From the NCBI GenBank assembly GCA_005801425.1, contig SYDY01000021.1:1-36816 (forward strand): a stretch of 36,816 nt of DNA, read 5' to 3'. The translations under genes were made by a program, and so were the position numbers. Shown piece by piece: positions 33,156 through 36,816 of this stretch. This DNA is from Bdellovibrionales bacterium. Lineage in GTDB: Bacteria > Myxococcota > XYA12-FULL-58-9 > SYDY01. Below the pieces are notes generated by a model, which saw nothing but the letters and a program-made list of their open reading frames with translations, ran no database searches and was not told where the DNA came from. Position 1 is the stretch's first letter. The number at the start of each line of letters is the position of its first letter.

Positions 33156-33186
33156 CGTTTTTTTAAAAAAATCGATAGATGAAAAT

Positions 33187-34140
33187 TTAAGCAGCGATAA
33201 ACAAAACTTTGTAGGTATGAAGGCACGCATTGTGAAGGACAGAATGAATAGATCCCCCGAGGCCTTTGTGGGGTTTCGGAATGTCGCAGTCTTCGGTGGC
33301 ATCTACACAGGCAAGGATCCCTGTTACCATACAGGTGCTAACCCAGGCGACACAGCCGACCACGACAGGAACGATGCTGGCACCACATCGCGCCATCGAT
33401 AGCATTCGATCACAAAATGAAGGTTCGTTGCATGCTTGGCCATCGACCGCGGACCAGCATGCATCGCGTGCACTTAAATATGCACATGGAAGGATCCCAA
33501 AGACTGCAAATAAACCTGCGAAAAACGCACTGGGAATGACGCTTAACGCTGCAGTAACTATCGACAAACCATTTTCAAAAAATACGCGTACGCTTTCAAG
33601 GGGTTGTACCTCGCAGATGACAGCGACCGGTTCGCATGGACGATGATGGTGATCAATGGGAGGAGTGTCACATCGGTGATGATGCTGCTCAATAGCAGGG
33701 GGAGTATCACATCGGCGATGATGATGCACATGATGGTGAACAACATCGATCTTGATACGACACTCGACGGGTTTTTTTTGTTCTCCACAGCACGCGGGTG
33801 GTGGCAATTGGCCTGGTACAATGGCAGGGACATTGGGATCCGGGTACCACACAGCTGGAGGTTCTATTTCGCGTTGGCTTCGTGTCGTGAGTGATCGTGA
33901 ATGCGAATAACTGTTCGCAGGTGTGTTATATGCGTAGGGTTGCGCGCGCTGAGCATGGACCTGTTGTGGGTAGTACCCCTGGTTTTGTCCGCGCGGTTGA
34001 TCCGCATACCGATCATTTCCGAAGTATCTTTCTCTGATTACGCCTAAACTTGGTGCGTATTCTGCCCCATCGTGGAATTGTCTGGAGTCGTAGGGTTGCC
34101 TGTCTACACGACGGCTAGGCTCATAAACATATGCGCTCAT
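33187..34140 (-). CDS. Unrecognised membrane protein, tandem paralogue B, with His/Cys-rich N-terminal repeats
   Basis: I do not recognise this 317-residue protein. The start is the ATG at 34140 with GAGG eight bases upstream; the open frame continues to 34473 but has no sense there. Residues 1-115 are polar, Tyr/Arg/Gln/Pro-rich. Residues 134-170 hold three His clusters, each followed by a Cys (HHHVHHHRRC, QHHHRC, DHHHRPC), a likely metal-binding stretch. Residues 184-299 form the conserved cassette: FFENGLSIVTAALSVIPSA, a hydrophobic span to ~220, a loop with Cys228 and Cys237, SFCDRM, a second span (IVPVVVGCVAWVSTCMVTGILA), then CVDATEDC and GLGGSIH. The same cassette with five shared cysteines is in the next gene upstream on this strand. 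Role unknown. Confidence 0.72.
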   Translation of the reverse strand: MSAYVYEPSRRVDRQPYDSRQFHDGAEYAPSLGVIRERYFGNDRYADQPRGQNQGYYPQQVHAQRAQPYAYNTPANSYSHSRSLTTRSQREIEPPAVWYPDPNVPAIVPGQLPPPACCGEQKKPVECRIKIDVVHHHVHHHRRCDTPPAIEQHHHRCDTPPIDHHHRPCEPVAVICEVQPLESVRVFFENGLSIVTAALSVIPSAFFAGLFAVFGILPCAYLSARDACWSAVDGQACNEPSFCDRMLSMARCGASIVPVVVGCVAWVSTCMVTGILACVDATEDCDIPKPHKGLGGSIHSVLHNACLHTYKVLFIAA

Positions 34141-34259
34141 TGCAATACCTCGGGGGGTGGCGGCCCTTAGGTGTGCACCTGTCGTCGACTTAACACACGC
34201 ATTGTTTGTTAAAAAGAGAATATGCGATGGCAATGATACTGTTTTTTTTAATAGAAGAA

Positions 34260-35033
34260 TCAATCGTTGAGATACAACACATCGCATGTTGCGCGCATGG
34301 CGTAGCGTGAAATGCCATGAATGGATCCTTCGAGCCCTTCGCGCTCTGGAGGAATGGTGCAGTTTTCGCTGGTATCTGCGCATGCTGCGATCCCTATGGG
34401 GATGCAGGTGACGATCCAAGCGACATAACCCAGTACGCCAGGAACGAGGCATGCACCCCATTGTGCTGTGCATATCATACGGTCAGCAAATGAAGATTTC
34501 TCGCAATCATCGCCAGCCAATCGCATGCAGGCATCGATAGCGCTCCAAAAAAGGATGGGAATAAATGCCAATGACGCAAAAGACAACGCGATGACAGCGC
34601 TAGGAATGATGCTCACGGTTGCAACAACCATGGACACACCATTTTCAAAAAGAACACGCTCGCTTTTGCACTTGGGTCGCGTATGGCAGTGGTCTGTTGC
34701 TGCGGGATGATTTTCGCATGGCGCGGGTTGAATGGGAGTAGGCTGAATTGGCGTGGGTTGAATGGGTGTGAGTGGATCCGTTTTGGTCGCGGCATTGGCG
34801 CACGGTGGTGGTGGTTTTGGCCCTGGGGGAAGAGGGATCGCGGGAATAAGTGGTCGGGTGGTGGTGGTACGCCATCGTGAGAAATTGCTTGCATCTGGGT
34901 TGAGTTCAACTCTTGGGACCGGAGCCATGCGACGTATACTTGGATGTGGGTCATCGAGATTTGTTTCTAAATACTGAGAACGGGTGCGGTTATATCTTGC
35001 GGGCAAGACGCCGTAATGTTCGATCGCGCTCAT
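34260..35033 (-). CDS. Unrecognised membrane protein, tandem paralogue A
   Basis: A 257-residue paralogue of the preceding entry. The ATG at 35033 has GAGG eight bases upstream, and both genes begin ATGAGCGC. The N-terminal ~120 residues are unrelated to its partner: Arg/Pro-rich, then PLPPGPKPPPPC and three TPIQP-type repeats (90-105), with a short Cys/His stretch (CENHPAATDHCH). Residues 125-240 are the shared cassette: VLFENGVSMVVATVSIIPSA, hydrophobic span, Cys169 and Cys177, SFADRM, second span (LVPGVLGYVAWIVTCIPIGIAA), CADTSENC and GLEGSIHG. Conserved cysteines are 169, 177, 210, 218 and 225, matching 228, 237, 270, 278 and 285 of paralogue B. It lies 119 bases upstream of paralogue B and downstream of the ABC-2 genes on the same strand. 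Confidence 0.72.
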   Translation of the reverse strand: MSAIEHYGVLPARYNRTRSQYLETNLDDPHPSIRRMAPVPRVELNPDASNFSRWRTTTTRPLIPAIPLPPGPKPPPPCANAATKTDPLTPIQPTPIQPTPIQPAPCENHPAATDHCHTRPKCKSERVLFENGVSMVVATVSIIPSAVIALSFASLAFIPILFWSAIDACMRLAGDDCEKSSFADRMICTAQWGACLVPGVLGYVAWIVTCIPIGIAACADTSENCTIPPEREGLEGSIHGISRYAMRATCDVLYLND

Positions 35034-35168
35034 CGTAAAACCTCAAAAATGGGCGGTTCGAGGGTATGCATATATCGTCCGTGATTTACGAACGTTGCTT
35101 GAAAATTGGAATTATTACTAAGTCGAATTGTTTACTTCAATGAATCTGGTGAAGTCTGAATGTGTTTA

Positions 35169-35939
35169 TTATGAACGCTTTTTGTTGAACATAGATGATG
35201 CGAGGGTAACGGTTAATGCGGCGTAACATAATCCGTAAGCGACACCAAAAATAATTTTATTCGGCGAAAAAACCAATCGATTGGCGGCTTCGGTACGCAG
35301 GGACATGGATGCAAGATCGGGGATCGCATGGTAGAGCAATCTAAGTGCACGTGAGAGTATGGGTGCATGCGTTTGCATATTTTTAACACTGGTCAATACC
35401 TGATCTGAAAAATTGGCGGCAATGATCGTGCCTGCCGCAAAGGCGGACGCAAGCGCAGGTTTACTCATTGTATTGAACAAAACACTCAATCCTACGACCA
35501 CTGCCATTTCGCTCCAAACCATCGGAAATGTGACGATAAGTGCCATTGATGGGCTATGCCCCAATCCGAGGATGATACCTAGTGTTGAAAAAAGCATGAT
35601 GCTTGTGAGTATGATCATGACGCACCAAAATCCCAATGCGCGTCCGACCAAGTATGTGGATCGTGCGATGGGGCGAACAAGAATGGCATCCATGGTGCGA
35701 TGGCGAATATCCGCGGCCATCCGTGTGGTGACAAGCGCGATGGCAATCATACTTCCAACCAAACTTGCAGAGGTTGTGCCAATATCCGTGACGATCCGTA
35801 CACGTTGTCCCAATGCGATATTGGCCAGTCCCACACTCACAATAATGAGACCCACAGTAAACAGAAGTGTGAGAATAAGAACGCGACTTCGGATGCATTC
35901 TGTGATGGTTGCCTTTGCAATGGTATGAATGGCATTCAA
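35169..35939 (-). CDS. ABC-2 type transporter permease
   Basis: A 256-residue inner-membrane protein with about six hydrophobic segments. The N-terminus is IHTIAKATITECIRSRVLILTLLFTVGLIIVSVGLA, typical of ABC-2 permeases of the NosY/GldF-like type. A cytoplasmic loop (MAADIRHRTMDAILVRPIARSTYLVGRALGFW) resembles the ATPase-coupling region, with the usual R.T...L..PI.R..Y..G pattern. The last hydrophobic segment is near residues 228-250. Translation starts at TTG (35939), which shares bases with the ATPase stop codon (TTGA overlap), so the two are translationally coupled and form one exporter. The substrate is unknown. Confidence 0.85.
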   Translation of the reverse strand: MNAIHTIAKATITECIRSRVLILTLLFTVGLIIVSVGLANIALGQRVRIVTDIGTTSASLVGSMIAIALVTTRMAADIRHRTMDAILVRPIARSTYLVGRALGFWCVMIILTSIMLFSTLGIILGLGHSPSMALIVTFPMVWSEMAVVVGLSVLFNTMSKPALASAFAAGTIIAANFSDQVLTSVKNMQTHAPILSRALRLLYHAIPDLASMSLRTEAANRLVFSPNKIIFGVAYGLCYAALTVTLASSMFNKKRS

Positions 35940-36691
35940 GCAGCACCTCGCTTTGTTTTGCTTTGAACTTCTCGCACAAATAAATCTTCGATGGATGCGA
36001 ACGATGTAAGAATATTGTGAACGCTGTCCTCTTTATGAAGTTTTCCATCGATAATAATAGCGATGCGATCACAGAGCTCTTCCACGTCGGGAAGAATATG
36101 GGTTGAAAATAGGATGGTTTTTCCTCGTTGTTTCATCTTTCGCATGATGTGCCGTACATCGCTGCGTCCAATGGGATCGAGATCGCTTAAGGGTTCGTCA
36201 AGAATAAGCAAATCGGGATCGCCAATCAGAGCTTGGGCAAGTCCAAGCCGTTGAAGCATGCCTTTGCTATAATGACGCAGTTGGTCCCGTGCGGCATGTT
36301 CAATGCCTGTGTCATACAGCAATTCAGGGATGCGTGTGTCGAGGACGGTCTCGTCGATTTTTGCAAGTCGACCGTGTTTGCGCAAAATCTCTTGGCCGGT
36401 AAGATATTCGGGGAAATAGGGACGTTCAGGCATAAAACCAATGCGTTGACGAATTTTCATATCCCGATTGTTGCTTTCAAAAACTCTTATCGTGCCGCGG
36501 TCAATGCGAATCAAATCTAAAATAGCTTTGATGGTGGTTGTTTTCCCCGCGCCATTGGGACCTAAAAAACCTACGGTACTTCCACGCGCGATACGAAGAG
36601 ACATGCCTTGCAATATGGGATGACGTGGCTCCCAAAAATTATTGCGCACGCTTGTGTGTAGATCTTCAATATAGATTGCGTCGTCACTCAT
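35936..36691 (-). CDS. ABC transporter ATP-binding protein
   Basis: ATPase partner of the adjacent permease, 251 residues from the ATG at 36691. Walker A is GPNGAGKTTT (44-53), Q-loop region FMPERPYFPEYLT, signature YSKGMLQRLGLAQAL (141-155), Walker B LLILDEPLSDLDP (161-173), and switch His in LFSTHIL. This is the ABC-2 exporter (CcmA/GldA-like) class. The C-terminal ~40 residues (HKEDSVHNILTSFASIEDLFVREV) are the usual extension. The start is inside the last of three 40-bp tandem repeats, so the first codons (MSDDAIY) are also encoded, slightly altered, twice upstream. The longer frame from GTG 36727 lies wholly in that repeat and is less likely. It overlaps the permease gene by four bases. 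Confidence 0.93.
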   Translation of the reverse strand: MSDDAIYIEDLHTSVRNNFWEPRHPILQGMSLRIARGSTVGFLGPNGAGKTTTIKAILDLIRIDRGTIRVFESNNRDMKIRQRIGFMPERPYFPEYLTGQEILRKHGRLAKIDETVLDTRIPELLYDTGIEHAARDQLRHYSKGMLQRLGLAQALIGDPDLLILDEPLSDLDPIGRSDVRHIMRKMKQRGKTILFSTHILPDVEELCDRIAIIIDGKLHKEDSVHNILTSFASIEDLFVREVQSKTKRGAA

Positions 36692-36787
36692 GGGATTTTC
36701 TTTCGTTAAGATAGATTGCGTGGTCACTCATGGGATTTTTTTTCGTTAAGATAGATTGCGTGGTCACTCATGGGATTTTTTTTCGTG
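36671..36787 (-). repeat. Three tandem 40-bp repeats spanning the ABC ATPase start region
   Basis: Copies lie at 36671-36710, 36711-36750 and 36751-36787 (the third short by three bases). Copies 2 and 3 are identical over 37 bases; copy 1, which holds the real gene start, differs by G to C in the fourth codon and one C in the T-run. Each unit carries, on the minus strand, an A-rich stretch, CCCATGAGTGAC and the first codons of the gene, so the translation start region is present three times in a row. Confidence 0.93.
36684..36771 (-). promoter_or_regulatory. Two chained 15-codon upstream ORFs created by the tandem repeat
   Basis: From the ATG at 36771 the sequence reads MSDHAIYLNEKKSHE and stops at TGA 36724-36726, just past the next ATG (36729-36731). 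That second ATG gives MSDHAIYLNERKSHE, ending at TGA 36684-36686, just past the real start (36689-36691). Each short frame therefore overlaps the next start codon by a few bases, a layout suited to translational coupling or to upstream-ORF attenuation. Whether they are translated is unknown; the preceding A-rich stretches are weak ribosome sites. Confidence 0.5.
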
Positions 36788-36816
36788 GATATTAAGGCGT
36801 GGCTTTGATCCCATGA

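Larger units (their letters stand above)
32865..33186. other. 322-base non-coding region downstream of pilC
   Basis: No gene is seen here. It holds a purine-rich start (AAAAAAGGATACGATGTAA, with an ATG directly followed by TAA at 32890-32895), a ~110-base segment with small potential stems such as GCATG...CATGC and GAGCC repeats, the intrinsic terminator at 33003-33041, and two copies of the GTAGGGG palindrome at 33067 and 33133 close to T-rich stretches. The segment between pilC and the terminator could be a structured 3' UTR or the body of a small RNA; there is no promoter evidence for the latter. Confidence 0.5.

Noticed and set aside
36788-36816. Possible 3' end of another minus-strand gene at the right edge (frame reading HGIKATP then TAA at 36792-36794)
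   Set aside because: Only seven codons are in the window, too few to support a gene call.

Overview
The window is one strand-mixed, gene-dense bacterial chromosome segment with no phage, integrase, CRISPR array, rRNA or tRNA that I can see. The gene set is housekeeping plus lineage-specific cell-envelope genes: a PilB-PilT-PilC set, Rho, DnaE, NadA, an FHA-TPR membrane protein, a DUF6178-like protein, lipoproteins with PPC-like and thrombospondin-type-3-like repeats, and an APP1-like phosphatase. This mix suggests a deltaproteobacterial lineage in the broad sense (Myxococcota or a relative). That placement is inference; no rRNA or ribosomal protein is present to confirm it. Base composition looks close to even in G+C, which is lower than in typical myxobacteria.

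Layout: (1) 1-2580: the 3' end of a class I DAHP synthase, a repeat-containing lipoprotein, and the decayed remains of an AAA/DUF4143 ATPase. (2) 2500-5122: homoserine kinase (thrB) and an M17 leucyl aminopeptidase on the minus strand. thrB is bracketed by two different large inverted-repeat hairpins. (3) 5214-9681: a SurA-N/DsbA-like lipoprotein, a lipoprotein combining calcium-binding-type repeats with a c-type heme motif, an Asp/Glu racemase, a GIY-YIG protein, a bacterial relative of eukaryotic sterol isomerase EBP, and the transglycosylase MtgA. (4) 9723-14515: a CBS-pair protein and an APP1-like HAD protein, divergent from an RpoD-like sigma factor that overlaps a putative GT-B glycosyltransferase gene. 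(5) 14463-21996: dnaE, a Ser-rich membrane protein, asparagine synthetase and quinolinate synthase. (6) 22037-27239: DUF6178-like protein, coiled-coil membrane protein, FHA-TM-TPR protein, HEAT-like protein. (7) 27450-33041: rho, then the type IV pilus motor genes pilB, pilT and pilC, ending downstream at a strong intrinsic terminator. (8) 33187-36816: two tandem paralogous membrane proteins of a family I do not recognise, then an ABC-2 permease and its ATPase. The 5' end of the ATPase gene is a threefold 40-bp tandem repeat that multiplies the start codon.

How it works together: aroG-like, thrB, asnB and nadA serve amino-acid and NAD synthesis; dnaE and rho serve replication and transcription termination; mtgA and the glycosyltransferase serve the envelope; pilB/pilT/pilC form the extension motor, retraction motor and inner-membrane platform of a type IV pilus, with pilin and secretin genes elsewhere. 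Intergenic spaces carry a family of short GTAGGGG-type palindromes, two copies of a two-hairpin repeat and larger hairpin elements. In two genes the palindrome supplies the stop codon. The least explained material is the tandem membrane-protein pair, the repeated start region of the ABC ATPase gene and the lipoprotein with the heme motif.
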